Shown here: positions 8,107-17,662 of the stretch, one piece after another | How positions within the stretch are numbered: position 1 is the first letter of the stretch | Layout of the letters: every line of letters begins with the position of its first letter | Assembly (NCBI GenBank): GCA_000719025.1 | Contig: JODP01000012.1 | Coordinates: 1 to 64,000 of the forward strand | Direction of reading: 5' to 3' | DNA: 64,000 nucleotides | Origin: Kineosporia aurantiaca JCM 3230 | Lineage (GTDB): Bacteria > Actinomycetota > Actinomycetes > Actinomycetales > Kineosporiaceae | Position numbers and translations under genes: made by a program | Notes under the pieces: generated by a model | Database searches by the model: none | Told to the model about the DNA's origin: nothing | Seen by the model: the letters and a program-made list of their open reading frames with translations, nothing else

Positions 8107-9039
8107 CTAGAGCCCGGCTGCCCGCACCGTGCCGTGGAACTCGGCCGCCCAGTCCAGAAGCTGCGAAACGCTGCGGGTGCCACTGGTGCAGGCCAGGAAC
8201 ACGTGCTCCACGCCGCCTTCGGCCAGCGCCGCGATGTCCTCGGTGAGCTGATCGAAGTCGCCGGCGTAGGGAGCCCGCTCGGAAGTGCTGACCCGGCCGA
8301 ACTCGCGCTTGCTGATCTGCGCAATGCACCCGACCGCTGCTGGCGGGCGTCCATAATTCTCAGCCCTTGACCGCAGATCGGCCAACGTGGCCGCCATCTG
8401 CGCGGGAGGTCCGGCCACCGGCAGCCAGCCGTCGGCCCGACGGGCGATCCTTTCCAGCGCAGGGCCTTTGACTCCGGCCAGGATCACCGGGATGCGGTGG
8501 GCCGGTTTGGGCCCGACCGTGGCCGGGCCAATGGAGTAGCGCTCGTTCCGGAACTTCACCGGATCCGGACCCCAGACCGCCTCGGCCACATCGAGGAACT
8601 CCTCCAGCGCCGCGCCGCGCTCGTTGAAGGGCCGGGGTGCGCCCGCGGAGAACTCGTCGATCGACCATCCGCTCCCGAGCCCGGCGATCACCCTTCCGCC
8701 GGTCAGGTGGTCCAGCGAGGCAATCGAACGGGCCAGCCGCAGCGGAAGGTGCAGGGGCGGGATCAGAACGTTGCTGCCGAGCTGGATCCGGCTGGTCACG
8801 GCCCCGGCGAGGTGAAGCACGGAAAGGCCTTCGGGGGTGTCCCGGTAGAACTCGGGCCAGGGCACGTCGGGCGCGCCGTAGAGCCCGTGCGATCCGGACT
8901 GGTCATCGGGTACCAGGATCCGCTCGAACGCCCACGCGCTGTCCAGGCCGATCTCCTCGTACCCGCGGGCCGCCGCGACGAGGTCGTTCGGGAGGTCGTA
9001 CCAGCCCAGCTGCGGAAGGCTCATGCCCAGCTTGATCAC
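8107..9039 (-). CDS. LLM-class F420-dependent oxidoreductase
   Basis: This luciferase-like TIM-barrel protein has about 310 residues. Family marks are the N-terminal MSLPQLGWYD strand, RIQLGSNVLIPPLHLPLRLARS, the LDHLTGGRVIAGLGSGW motif and PVILAGVKGPALERIARRADGW. Actinobacterial members mostly use F420 as hydride carrier. The GTG at 9039 is chosen because AGAAGGTGAC stands just upstream and the barrel begins at once. It is convergent with the NTF2-like gene, 16 bases away. The substrate is unknown. Confidence 0.88.
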   Translation of the reverse strand: MIKLGMSLPQLGWYDLPNDLVAAARGYEEIGLDSAWAFERILVPDDQSGSHGLYGAPDVPWPEFYRDTPEGLSVLHLAGAVTSRIQLGSNVLIPPLHLPLRLARSIASLDHLTGGRVIAGLGSGWSIDEFSAGAPRPFNERGAALEEFLDVAEAVWGPDPVKFRNERYSIGPATVGPKPAHRIPVILAGVKGPALERIARRADGWLPVAGPPAQMAATLADLRSRAENYGRPPAAVGCIAQISKREFGRVSTSERAPYAGDFDQLTEDIAALAEGGVEHVFLACTSGTRSVSQLLDWAAEFHGTVRAAGL

Positions 9040-9094
9040 GATGTCACCTTCTCGGGCCGAGGACGGCTGGGCAACGAGCAACTGCGGGATTGGC

Positions 9095-9131
9095 AGGACG
9101 CCCGGTCCTCTTCGCAGGAACCGGGCGTCCT
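9095..9131 (-). terminator. Terminator after the chitinase gene
   Basis: AGGACGCCCGGT (9095-9106) pairs perfectly with ACCGGGCGTCCT (9120-9131), with a 13-base loop that can pair further. It begins 9 bases past the chitinase stop on the minus strand. Confidence 0.75.
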
Positions 9132-9140
9132 GTCCGGGCG

Positions 9141-10607
<1,467 letters not shown>

Positions 10608-10739
10608 GGCGTTCCCCTTCAGGGCGGGAGTCATGATTAGTGAAGAGCCTTTATTTATGACTCCTCACAAGGAAACCAAAGGATTCAGGTAAACGGAAGG
10701 TGTGAATCCGGAGTAATCCGCCCAGAGGTTGCCTGCACG

Positions 10740-10767
10740 CACTGCACTGGTTGCATAGTCTGCAGTG
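10740..10767. promoter_or_regulatory. Inverted repeat upstream of the TetR gene
   Basis: CACTGCA (10740-10746) and TGCAGTG (10761-10767) form a perfect 7-bp inverted repeat, 14 bases apart. It lies directly ahead of the TetR start at 10786 and between divergent genes. It is a reasonable autoregulatory operator, but this is inferred from position and symmetry only. Confidence 0.45.
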
Positions 10768-10785
10768 AAGGCGCATGATGCACTC

Positions 10786-11415
10786 ATGGCACAGACCTCC
10801 GCGAAACCCGGACTCCGGGAGCGGCAGCGACAGGAGACCCACCAGGCGATCCGCCGGGCGGCGTTCGACCTGACCGTCCACGGCGGGGTCTCCTCGGTCA
10901 GCGTGCAGCAGATCTGCGAGGCCGCCGGGGTCTCGCAGCGCACCTTCTTCAACCACTTCCGCTCCAAGGACGAGGCGCTCCTGCCGGAGTTCCCGGACTT
11001 CGACGCGCAGGACCAGGAGGTGTTCGTCCGGGGGGACGAGCCGGACCTGATCACCGCGCTCGGGAACCTGCTCTCCGGCTTCGTGCTCTGGCTGAACCAG
11101 AACGAGAACCAGGTCCCCGGGCCGTTCGCGATGAAGCAGCTGATGCTGGCCAATCCCGAGCTGATTCCCCGCGCCATGGCGGTTTTCGAGGCCCAGGAGC
11201 ACCGGGTCGCCGGACTCGTGGCGCTGCGTACCGGGCGCGACAGCAGCGAGCTGTTCTGCCGGGTCGCCTCGCTCACCGCCAGTGCGGCGATGCGGGCCGC
11301 CATCATGACCTGGACCGATGCCGGGGACGAGGACCCGCCCGGCGCTTCCGTCGGCCTGGAATCCCTGATGGAGCAGTCCTTCTCGATCTTCCACGAACTC
11401 GCAGCGCCGCGATAA
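10786..11415 (+). CDS. TetR-family regulator of the adjacent DHA2 exporter
   Basis: This repressor-like protein has about 209 residues. The N-terminal helix-turn-helix (about 15-60) reads AIRRAAFDLTVHGG, then VQQICEAAGVSQRTFFNHF. This is the AcrR/MftR-like form with TFFNHF in the recognition-helix region. The C-terminal ligand domain is not recognisable in detail. The ATG at 10786 puts the HTH at the usual distance; a GTG at 10765 lies inside an inverted repeat. The exporter gene follows 76 bases downstream on the same strand, so this probably senses an exported compound. Confidence 0.85.
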   Translation: MAQTSAKPGLRERQRQETHQAIRRAAFDLTVHGGVSSVSVQQICEAAGVSQRTFFNHFRSKDEALLPEFPDFDAQDQEVFVRGDEPDLITALGNLLSGFVLWLNQNENQVPGPFAMKQLMLANPELIPRAMAVFEAQEHRVAGLVALRTGRDSSELFCRVASLTASAAMRAAIMTWTDAGDEDPPGASVGLESLMEQSFSIFHELAAPR

Positions 11416-11491
11416 CCCGCTTCCCCTTCACAGCCCCCAACGCCGCGGGCTCCCCTTTCACGCCCGTACCAGATCCGGTGAAGGAACCACC

Positions 11492-12997
11492 ATGTCCCAG
11501 AATCCCCTGACCGCGGACACCGTTCCGCAGTCGTCCACCCCGGCGCGGGACGCCAGCGCCCCGGACGGCCGCTGGGTCGCCCTGATCGTGCTGGCGGCCG
11601 CCCAGCTGATGGTCGTGCTCGACGCCACCGTCGTGAACATCGCCCTGCCCACCGCCCAGGCCGACCTGGCCTTCTCGAACGACGACCGGCAGTGGGTCGT
11701 CACCGGCTACGCCCTGGCGTTCGGCTCCCTGCTGCTGCTCGGCGGCCGGCTGTCCGACCTGATCGGCCGCAAGCGGATGTTCATGATCGGCGTGGTCGGC
11801 TTCGCGCTGGCCTCCGCGGTCGGCGGCGCCGCCCAGAACTTCGAGATGCTGCTCGCCGCGCGGGCTCTGCAGGGTGTGTTCGGCGCGGCCCTGGCCCCGT
11901 CCGCGCTGGCCCTGCTGTCGACCACGTTCAAGGACCCGATCGAGCGCAGCAAGGCCTTCGCCATCTTCGGGGCGATCTCCGGCGCCGGCGGCGCCGTCGG
12001 CCTGCTGCTGGGTGGGGTGCTCACCGAGTACGCCAGCTGGCGCTGGTGCCTCTACATCAACCTCGTGATCGCCGCGTTCGCCCTGGCCGGGGCCGTGTTC
12101 CGGCTGCAGGACGAGCCGCGCACCGAGCACCCCCGCCTCGACCTGCCCGGCGCCGTCACCGCGGTGGTCGGTCTGGTCGCGCTGGTCTACGGTCTGGCCA
12201 ACGCCGAGACCGACGGCTGGAGCTCGGCTTCCACGCTGATCCCGATCGTGGCCGGCCTGATTGTGCTGGTGGCCTTCGTCCTGATCGAACAGCGCTCCAG
12301 CCACGCCCTGCTGCCGCTGCGCGTGGTGATGGACCGCAACCGGGGCGGGGCCTACCTGACCATCTCGGTCGCCGGTATCGGGATGTTCGGCCTGTTCCTG
12401 TTCCTCACCTACTACCTCACCGGCACCCTCGGGTTCACCCCGGTGCAGACCGGTCTGGCCTTCCTGCCGATGATGGGCGCACTGATCCTCTCGGCGACGC
12501 TGTGCGGTTCGCTCCTGGTGCCCCGCTTCGGCCCCCGCCCGATCATCCCGACCGGTGCGCTGATCGGCGCGGTCGGCATGGTGCTCTTCACCCGGGTCGA
12601 CCTGGACAGCACCTACGTGGCCAACGTGCTGCCCTCGCTGCTGCTGGTCGGCGTCGGGCTGGGCCTGGTGTTCGCGCCGGTGCAGAACGCGGCGGTCAGC
12701 GGGGTGGACCCGGAGGACGCCGGGGTGGCGTCCGCGATGATCAACACGGTGCAGCAGGTCGGTGGCTCGATCGGGACCGCGCTGCTGAGCTCGTTCGCGG
12801 CCTCGGCGGCGACCAGCTACCTGGTCGGCAAGACGCCCACCCAGGCCACCGCCGCCCTGGCCACGCTGCACAGCTACCACGTGGTGTTCTGGTGGTCGAC
12901 GGGCTTCTTCGTGGCCTGCGCAGTGATCGCGGCCCTGCTGTTCCGGAGCGGCCCGATGCAGTTGGACCCGAACGCGGAACCGGTGATCGCGCACTGA
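11492..12997 (+). CDS. DHA2-family (14-TM) drug:H+ antiporter
   Basis: This 501-residue major-facilitator transporter has about 14 transmembrane segments. Motif A between TM2 and TM3 is GGRLSDLIGRKRMF. The TM1 signature LDATVVNIALPTAQADL is that of the EmrB/QacA group. Motif C-like glycines in TM5 (GAISGAGGAVGLLLGGVL) mark antiporters. GTGAAGGA precedes the ATG. The preceding TetR gene probably controls it and a strong hairpin ends the unit. Multidrug or self-made metabolite efflux is inferred from the family. Confidence 0.92.
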   Translation: MSQNPLTADTVPQSSTPARDASAPDGRWVALIVLAAAQLMVVLDATVVNIALPTAQADLAFSNDDRQWVVTGYALAFGSLLLLGGRLSDLIGRKRMFMIGVVGFALASAVGGAAQNFEMLLAARALQGVFGAALAPSALALLSTTFKDPIERSKAFAIFGAISGAGGAVGLLLGGVLTEYASWRWCLYINLVIAAFALAGAVFRLQDEPRTEHPRLDLPGAVTAVVGLVALVYGLANAETDGWSSASTLIPIVAGLIVLVAFVLIEQRSSHALLPLRVVMDRNRGGAYLTISVAGIGMFGLFLFLTYYLTGTLGFTPVQTGLAFLPMMGALILSATLCGSLLVPRFGPRPIIPTGALIGAVGMVLFTRVDLDSTYVANVLPSLLLVGVGLGLVFAPVQNAAVSGVDPEDAGVASAMINTVQQVGGSIGTALLSSFAASAATSYLVGKTPTQATAALATLHSYHVVFWWSTGFFVACAVIAALLFRSGPMQLDPNAEPVIAH

Positions 12998-13015
12998 ACC
13001 ACGGGTAACCACTCG

Positions 13016-13061
13016 TAATGGTGGACGTCCTCGGGAAACTGCCCGAGGACGTCCACCATTA
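13016..13061 (+). terminator. Strong hairpin terminator after the exporter
   Basis: A perfect 20-bp stem runs from TAATGGTGGACGTCCTCGGG (13016-13035) to its exact complement at 13042-13061, with a six-base loop. It ends only 11 bases before the next ATG at 13073. Confidence 0.9.
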
Positions 13062-13072
13062 GTGTTTGGGCC

Positions 13073-14329
13073 ATGGAAACCGTGCTCGACCTAGCGTCCT
13101 TCGTCTCTGCCTCGCCCACTCCGTACCACGCCGTCGCCGAGGTGGTGCGCCGATTGACCGCCGCCGGCTTCACCGAGCAGCGAGAGACGCAGGAGTGGGA
13201 CAGCACGAATGGTGGACGCTTCCTGGTGCGGGACGGCACGGTGCTGGCCTGGTACGTGGGCCCGAACGCCCGTCCGGAGCGCCCGTTCCGGATCTTCGCG
13301 GCGCACACCGACTCGCCCACGCTGAGGATCAAGCCCCGGCCCGACTCCGGGTCCGTGGGCTGGCGGCAGGCCAATGTCGAGGTCTACGGCGGGCCGCTGT
13401 GGAACTCCTGGCTGGACCGCGATCTGGGCCTGGCCGGGCGGCTCGCCCTGTACGACGGAACGGTGGTGCCGGTGCACGTGGCCCGCCCCCTGCTGCGGGT
13501 GCCGCAGCTGGCCATCCACCTCGACCGAGAGGCGAACCAGGGCCTGAAACTCGACCCCCAGCGTCATCTGCTGCCGATCTGGGGTCTGGGCCCGGCGCAC
13601 GAGGGCGACCTGATCGAGTTCCTCGCGGCCGAGGCCGACGTGCCGGCGGGCGAGGTGGCCGCGCACGACCTCGTCGTCCACGAACTCACCCCGCCGGCCA
13701 CCATCGGCCGGGACAACGAGCTCTTCGCCTCCCCGCGCCTGGACAACCAGGCCTCCCTGTTCGCCGGCGTCCAGGCCCTGCTGGCGGCGGCCGAGAGCGA
13801 CCCGGAGACGATCCCGGTGTTCGTCGGGTTCGACCACGAGGAGGTGGGCAGCGCCAGCGCCACCGGTGCGGGCGGCCCGCTGCTGGAGTGGGTGCTGACC
13901 CAGCTGGCCGGCGGCTCCGACCAGCGGTACCGGGCGTTCGCAGCGTCCCGCTGCCTCTCCGTCGACGTCACCCAGGCCGCTCACCCGAACTATCTGGAGA
14001 AGCACGAGACCGACCACCTGGTGCTGCCCAACCACGGCCCGGCGCTGAAGGTCAACGCCAACCAGCGCTACGCCACCGACGCCCCGGGCGCGGCGGCCTG
14101 GCGCCGGGCCTGCCGCGACGCGGGTGTGCCGACCCAGGTGTTCGTCTCCCGCAACAACGTGCCCTGCGGCTCCACCGTCGGCCCGATCATGTCCACCCGC
14201 CTGGGCATCCGCACGGTCGACGTGGGTATCGGCGTGCTCTCCATGCACTCGGCCCGGGAACTCTGCGGTGCGCAGGATCCCGGCCACATGATCGCGGCCG
14301 GCACCGCCTTCCTCACCGACCCCGCCTGA
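13073..14329 (+). CDS. M18-family aminopeptidase
   Basis: This 418-residue cytosolic metallo-aminopeptidase should remove N-terminal, often acidic, residues from peptides. Metal-site motifs are AAHTDSP (His78), the SPRLDNQAS aspartate, GFDHEEVGS (bridging and catalytic Glu) and the late VGIGVLSMHSARE histidine. PTPYHAV at the N-terminus is the family opening. The ATG is 12 bases after the preceding terminator stem and has no clear Shine-Dalgarno, so its promoter must overlap that hairpin or the message is leaderless. Confidence 0.92.
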   Translation: METVLDLASFVSASPTPYHAVAEVVRRLTAAGFTEQRETQEWDSTNGGRFLVRDGTVLAWYVGPNARPERPFRIFAAHTDSPTLRIKPRPDSGSVGWRQANVEVYGGPLWNSWLDRDLGLAGRLALYDGTVVPVHVARPLLRVPQLAIHLDREANQGLKLDPQRHLLPIWGLGPAHEGDLIEFLAAEADVPAGEVAAHDLVVHELTPPATIGRDNELFASPRLDNQASLFAGVQALLAAAESDPETIPVFVGFDHEEVGSASATGAGGPLLEWVLTQLAGGSDQRYRAFAASRCLSVDVTQAAHPNYLEKHETDHLVLPNHGPALKVNANQRYATDAPGAAAWRRACRDAGVPTQVFVSRNNVPCGSTVGPIMSTRLGIRTVDVGIGVLSMHSARELCGAQDPGHMIAAGTAFLTDPA

Positions 14330-14342
14330 CCCACAACCCTTC

Positions 14343-14460
14343 CGTGATCATGGAGAACTTCCCCCGTGATCATGGAGAAATTCCCCCGTGATCATGGGCG
14401 CGAGGGTCTCGCCGGCGGGGTGGAACTCCATGATCACGGGGGAGAAAGTGCATGATCACG
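14343..14460. repeat. 22-bp repeat cluster, locus 1
   Basis: The core CGTGATCATG occurs at 14343, 14365 and 14387. Its inverse CATGATCACG occurs at 14429 and 14451. Steps within each group are exactly 22 bp. The outer flanks (AACCCTTC and AAGGGTTT) are also inverted, so the whole block can fold on itself. It fills the gap between two convergent genes and may serve as a bidirectional terminator. Near-identical units recur at 34786-34935. Confidence 0.9.
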
Positions 14461-14470
14461 AAGGGTTTGG

Positions 14471-15760
14471 TCAGAGAGGGGACCAGATGGCCAGGTGGCA
14501 GTTGTGGTCCCAGTCGAAGGCCGCCTGATAGAAATTGCCGGCGCTGTCGCGGTGGTTGCTGCCGGTGAAAGCCTGGTAGGCGCCGTCGATGTACTTGCTG
14601 ACCACCTTCGTCCCTACGTCGTAGCCCATCAGCCGGGTGGGGGAGTCACCGCTGCCGACGCTCGGGGTGATGATCGGCCAGCCGAGGATCTTCTTCTCGT
14701 CGGCCGTCATCCCGATGCCGTACAGGTAGGAGACCTTGTACTTCAGGCTGCCGGTGGCGTCGGCCGGGTCGATCAGCGCGCCCAGCGCGGTGAAGGTGCC
14801 GGTGGCGACATCCAGACGGTAGAGGTTTCCGCTGACCGTGGACAGGTAGATCTTGCTCCGGTCCTTGCTCACCGCCTGGCCGTTCCAGAACCCGCCCTTG
14901 AGCAGCTGGCCGGTGTGCGTGGTGGTGCCGGTGACCAGGTCGTAGGACCAGACCTCGTTCGTGTTGTCCCGCAGCGCCGGGTCTTCCGGGCCGCGGTAGG
15001 TGTAGACCTTGCCCGTCTTGGTCACCACGATCTCCCGGCTGACCACCGAGTTAAGCTTCCAGGGGACGCTCGGGACGACCTTACGGACCTTGTTGAGCGC
15101 CAGGTCGTACAGCACGATGTCGCCCAGCGGGTGGCTCAGGCCGACCAGCAGCTTCTGCTCGGGGGAGTAGTTGAGGGTGACGATGCCCTGGTGCTCGATC
15201 ACCACGCCGCCCGGCAGCGTCCGGCTGACGTCGTCGAAGGCGCCGGTGTCCAGGTCGTAGGCGAAGAGGTGGGCACCGCGATAGCTGGGCAGCGTGTCGA
15301 TCGCGCCCTTGAAGTCGTGGAACCCCTGCGAGCCCATGTAGAGCTTGCGCCCGACCTGCAGGATCCGGGTGTGGCCCTTGGGGATCTGCTCGTCCGTGGC
15401 GATGTTGTTCTGCCTGGTCGCCACGTCGATGAAGCTGCCCAGGAACTCTTTTCGGCCGGTGCTGCGGGTGTACCGGAACAGCGCCGTGTCCTCCCGGCCG
15501 TCGGTCCGGGTGCAGGTCCAGTTGATGTAGAGCCGGTCCTGGTCGTCCAGGCCGAGCGAGTTCCAGGACTGCGTCGGCTTGAGGTACGACGGGGTCACGT
15601 CGTCGAAGACCACATAGCTGACCTTGTACCCAGCGGCTTTGGACCTGAGCCGGGTGGCCGCCGGGAACAGGGGCAACAGCCCTGCGGCGGCGAGAACGGA
15701 ACGTCTGGAAGGCGTTCCACTGAGATGATTGTTTTCTGGCAGGCTGAAGCTCGAGCTCAT
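14471..15760 (-). CDS. Tat-exported beta-propeller-like protein of unknown function
   Basis: The protein of about 429 residues carries a twin-arginine signal (SRRSVLAAAGLLPLFPAA, about 17-34). Strand-rich repeats follow, with motifs such as HLFAYDLDTGAFDDVSRTLP, EVWSYDLVTGTTTHTGQLL and NLYRLDVATGTFTALGAL. These look like propeller blades with a YDLxTG core. The C-terminus NHRDSAGNFYQAAFDWDHNC is distinctive but I cannot place it in a named enzyme family. The ATG at 15760 puts the twin Arg near the start. It may act on or bind an extracellular polysaccharide, but that is speculation. Confidence 0.7.
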   Translation of the reverse strand: MSSSFSLPENNHLSGTPSRRSVLAAAGLLPLFPAATRLRSKAAGYKVSYVVFDDVTPSYLKPTQSWNSLGLDDQDRLYINWTCTRTDGREDTALFRYTRSTGRKEFLGSFIDVATRQNNIATDEQIPKGHTRILQVGRKLYMGSQGFHDFKGAIDTLPSYRGAHLFAYDLDTGAFDDVSRTLPGGVVIEHQGIVTLNYSPEQKLLVGLSHPLGDIVLYDLALNKVRKVVPSVPWKLNSVVSREIVVTKTGKVYTYRGPEDPALRDNTNEVWSYDLVTGTTTHTGQLLKGGFWNGQAVSKDRSKIYLSTVSGNLYRLDVATGTFTALGALIDPADATGSLKYKVSYLYGIGMTADEKKILGWPIITPSVGSGDSPTRLMGYDVGTKVVSKYIDGAYQAFTGSNHRDSAGNFYQAAFDWDHNCHLAIWSPL

Positions 15761-16005
15761 TCCTGGCCCCCCGGCGAACGTCTCTGTGACGTAACAGTTC
15801 TGGTGCCGGCCCCGGGTGGTCCCGAGGTCGGCCTCAATCAGAGTGCGCTGCCGCCGGGGCGTCGTCAAGACAGTGGCGGAGTTTGGATCGGGCGGCGCCT
15901 CCGGATCGGGAAAATGCCTGGTGGAAAGAAGCTCACGGGGTGTTTGTGCGCTGAACGGCCGAGGGCTTAAGAGCGCACTTAAGGACGCCGGTACGGACGT
16001 TTCGG

Positions 16006-16350
16006 GTGAGGTCGGGGTGGGAAGGGGGGGCGAGGTGTGGATCGAGGTGTGAGGCGATCCGCGCGTTCATCGGAGCGGGTCTCACCATTTTCGTCATGCC
16101 CTTGGTCGTCGCCCCCATCGTGGCGCGTCTCCGGACCGTCGTGACTGCCGAGACCATCGGCGTCCGTAATCTGATTTTCGAACGAGAGCTGCCGGTTGCC
16201 TCTCTGGCCGCAATCCGCCGGGACGGGCCGTTCCGGCGGCAGGTCGGCGTTCGCACGGTGCATGGCCGCACTCACCAATTACCCCAGGTGAAACCGCGCG
16301 ACATGGCGGCGATCAGCGCCTTGACCGGCCTACCCCTGGACGAGAAGTGA
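16006..16350 (+). CDS. Small PH-like membrane-associated protein
   Basis: The 114-residue frame has one hydrophobic segment (about 22-42) followed by a bacterial PH-type strand pattern: VTAETIGVRNLIFERELPVASLAAI, then VRTVHGRTHQLPQV. This resembles the C-terminal half of bPH_6 domains. The exact start is uncertain, because the first ~16 residues are low-complexity and a later start is possible. It ends one base before the convergent response-regulator stop. It may be a shortened family member. Confidence 0.45.
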   Translation: MRSGWEGGARCGSRCEAIRAFIGAGLTIFVMPLVVAPIVARLRTVVTAETIGVRNLIFERELPVASLAAIRRDGPFRRQVGVRTVHGRTHQLPQVKPRDMAAISALTGLPLDEK

Positions 16351-17049
16351 CTACTCCGCCTGCCAGCTGTACAGGTGGCGGGGCCGGCCGGAGTTGCCGT
16401 AGCGCTGAGTTTGGTCGGCCAGGCGTTGGGCGGTGAGCTCTTCCAGGTACCGCCGCGCGGTCACCCGGGATATGCCGAGCTTGGCGGCCACCTCGTTCGC
16501 GGTCACCGGCTCGGGGGCGTCGCGCAGAAGGGCGGCCACCGTGTCCAGGGTGCGGGTGGAGGGGGCCTGGCCAGGGACGGGTCCGGTGCGCGGGCCGGGG
16601 CGCAGCAGGGCCAGGGTCGCGTCGATGTCGTGCTGGTTGAGCGGGCCGGTGGCGGCGGCCGTGCGGCGTCGGTAGGTGGCGTAGCGGCGCAGGTGGCTCT
16701 GCAGCATCCGGAGGGTCAGGGGTTTGAGCAGGTAGTGGATGGCGCCCAGGGATGTGGCGGCGCGGACCAGGCTGAGCTGCCGGGCAGCGGTGACCACGAT
16801 GATGTCGACGCCGGCGTTGCGCACTTGCAGGGTCCGGATGAGTTCCAGGCCGCTGATGTCCGGCAGTTGAAGGTCGAGCAGGAGCAGGTCGTAGGGCGCG
16901 CCCTCGAGTTCCTTCAGGGCCTCGGCCCCGCTGTGGGCGACTCCGCCAACGGTGAATCCGGCCGTCTTCTTCACGTGGTCGCCGTGAACGGTGGCGACGG
17001 CCGGGTCCGGTTCGACGATCAGGATCCGGATCAGCGGCTCGGGGCTCAC
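16351..17049 (-). CDS. CitB/DcuR-type response regulator (orphan)
   Basis: This response regulator of about 232 residues belongs to the citrate/C4-dicarboxylate type. The receiver domain (about 6-125) has IVEPDPA, phospho-acceptor Asp59 in LLLLDLQLPD and the KPL lysine. The C-terminal helix-turn-helix includes VTANEVAAKLGISRVTARRYLEEL and ends GRPRHLYSWQ, as in DpiA/DctR. The GTG at 17049 is preferred over a GTG at 17082 because it gives the normal N-terminus. No cognate CitA-type kinase lies nearby. Confidence 0.85.
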   Translation of the reverse strand: MSPEPLIRILIVEPDPAVATVHGDHVKKTAGFTVGGVAHSGAEALKELEGAPYDLLLLDLQLPDISGLELIRTLQVRNAGVDIIVVTAARQLSLVRAATSLGAIHYLLKPLTLRMLQSHLRRYATYRRRTAAATGPLNQHDIDATLALLRPGPRTGPVPGQAPSTRTLDTVAALLRDAPEPVTANEVAAKLGISRVTARRYLEELTAQRLADQTQRYGNSGRPRHLYSWQAE

Positions 17050-17662
17050 GCGGCCTCGGGTCCGGAACGCGCCGAGGACCACGCGCAGCGGCGCCGGGGC
17101 CGGCCGGTCTCCATCATTCTCCTTGCGCGCCAGGGACGTCGTTCCCCCCGACCGCGGTCCGGACCTCGGAACGAGAGGCTGGACCGATCGCGATTCTAGG
17201 GACTGTGGTGCCCGCGCACCAGATCGGGGCCGACGCGATTGCGCTCACAGCCTGTGAATTCGGCCTGCGTGGCGACTTCAGTCCGGTTGAACGAATACCG
17301 GATTTCATACGCAGGGTTTGTGGCCAATTGCTGAACGTGACCAGCGATAAAAGATCCCATCTATTCGATGATCGGTGAAAGCGGTTCGGGGGTCTGCCTA
17401 TTCGCCGGTAATACACCCCTGCATCGGGCAAAACCCCAGGTCAGGCCGGGTTCTGTCGGTGGCCGGGGGAATTCGTTTCGATTGCAACGGGGTATGTTGC
17501 CTGGTCACCGCGTTGCGACGCGCAGTGACGGGGTTTAGTAACTTTTGTCGAGCTTGCAACTTCTTTTGGTTCTTTTGTAGAACGGACTTCGACGGAACGT
17601 CATCCGGTGGCCTGCTCTGGCGCAATGTGCTTCCGACGCTTGAAAAATTTGGGGTGTGCTGG
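17050..17662. promoter_or_regulatory. Long divergent intergenic region before the globin operon
   Basis: About 600 bases separate the leftward response-regulator gene from the globin gene. The right half is clearly less GC-rich than its surroundings. A possible promoter is TTGCAA (17554-17559) followed 18 bases later by TAGAAC (17578-17583), about 80 bases ahead of the start. A frame is open from 17375, but its translation (many Cys, Phe, Trp) is not protein-like before 17663. No known regulator site was identified. Confidence 0.4.

Noticed and set aside
17375..17662. Upstream extension of the globin frame
   Set aside because: Composition (many Cys, Phe, Trp) is not protein-like and the globin fold begins just after 17663.
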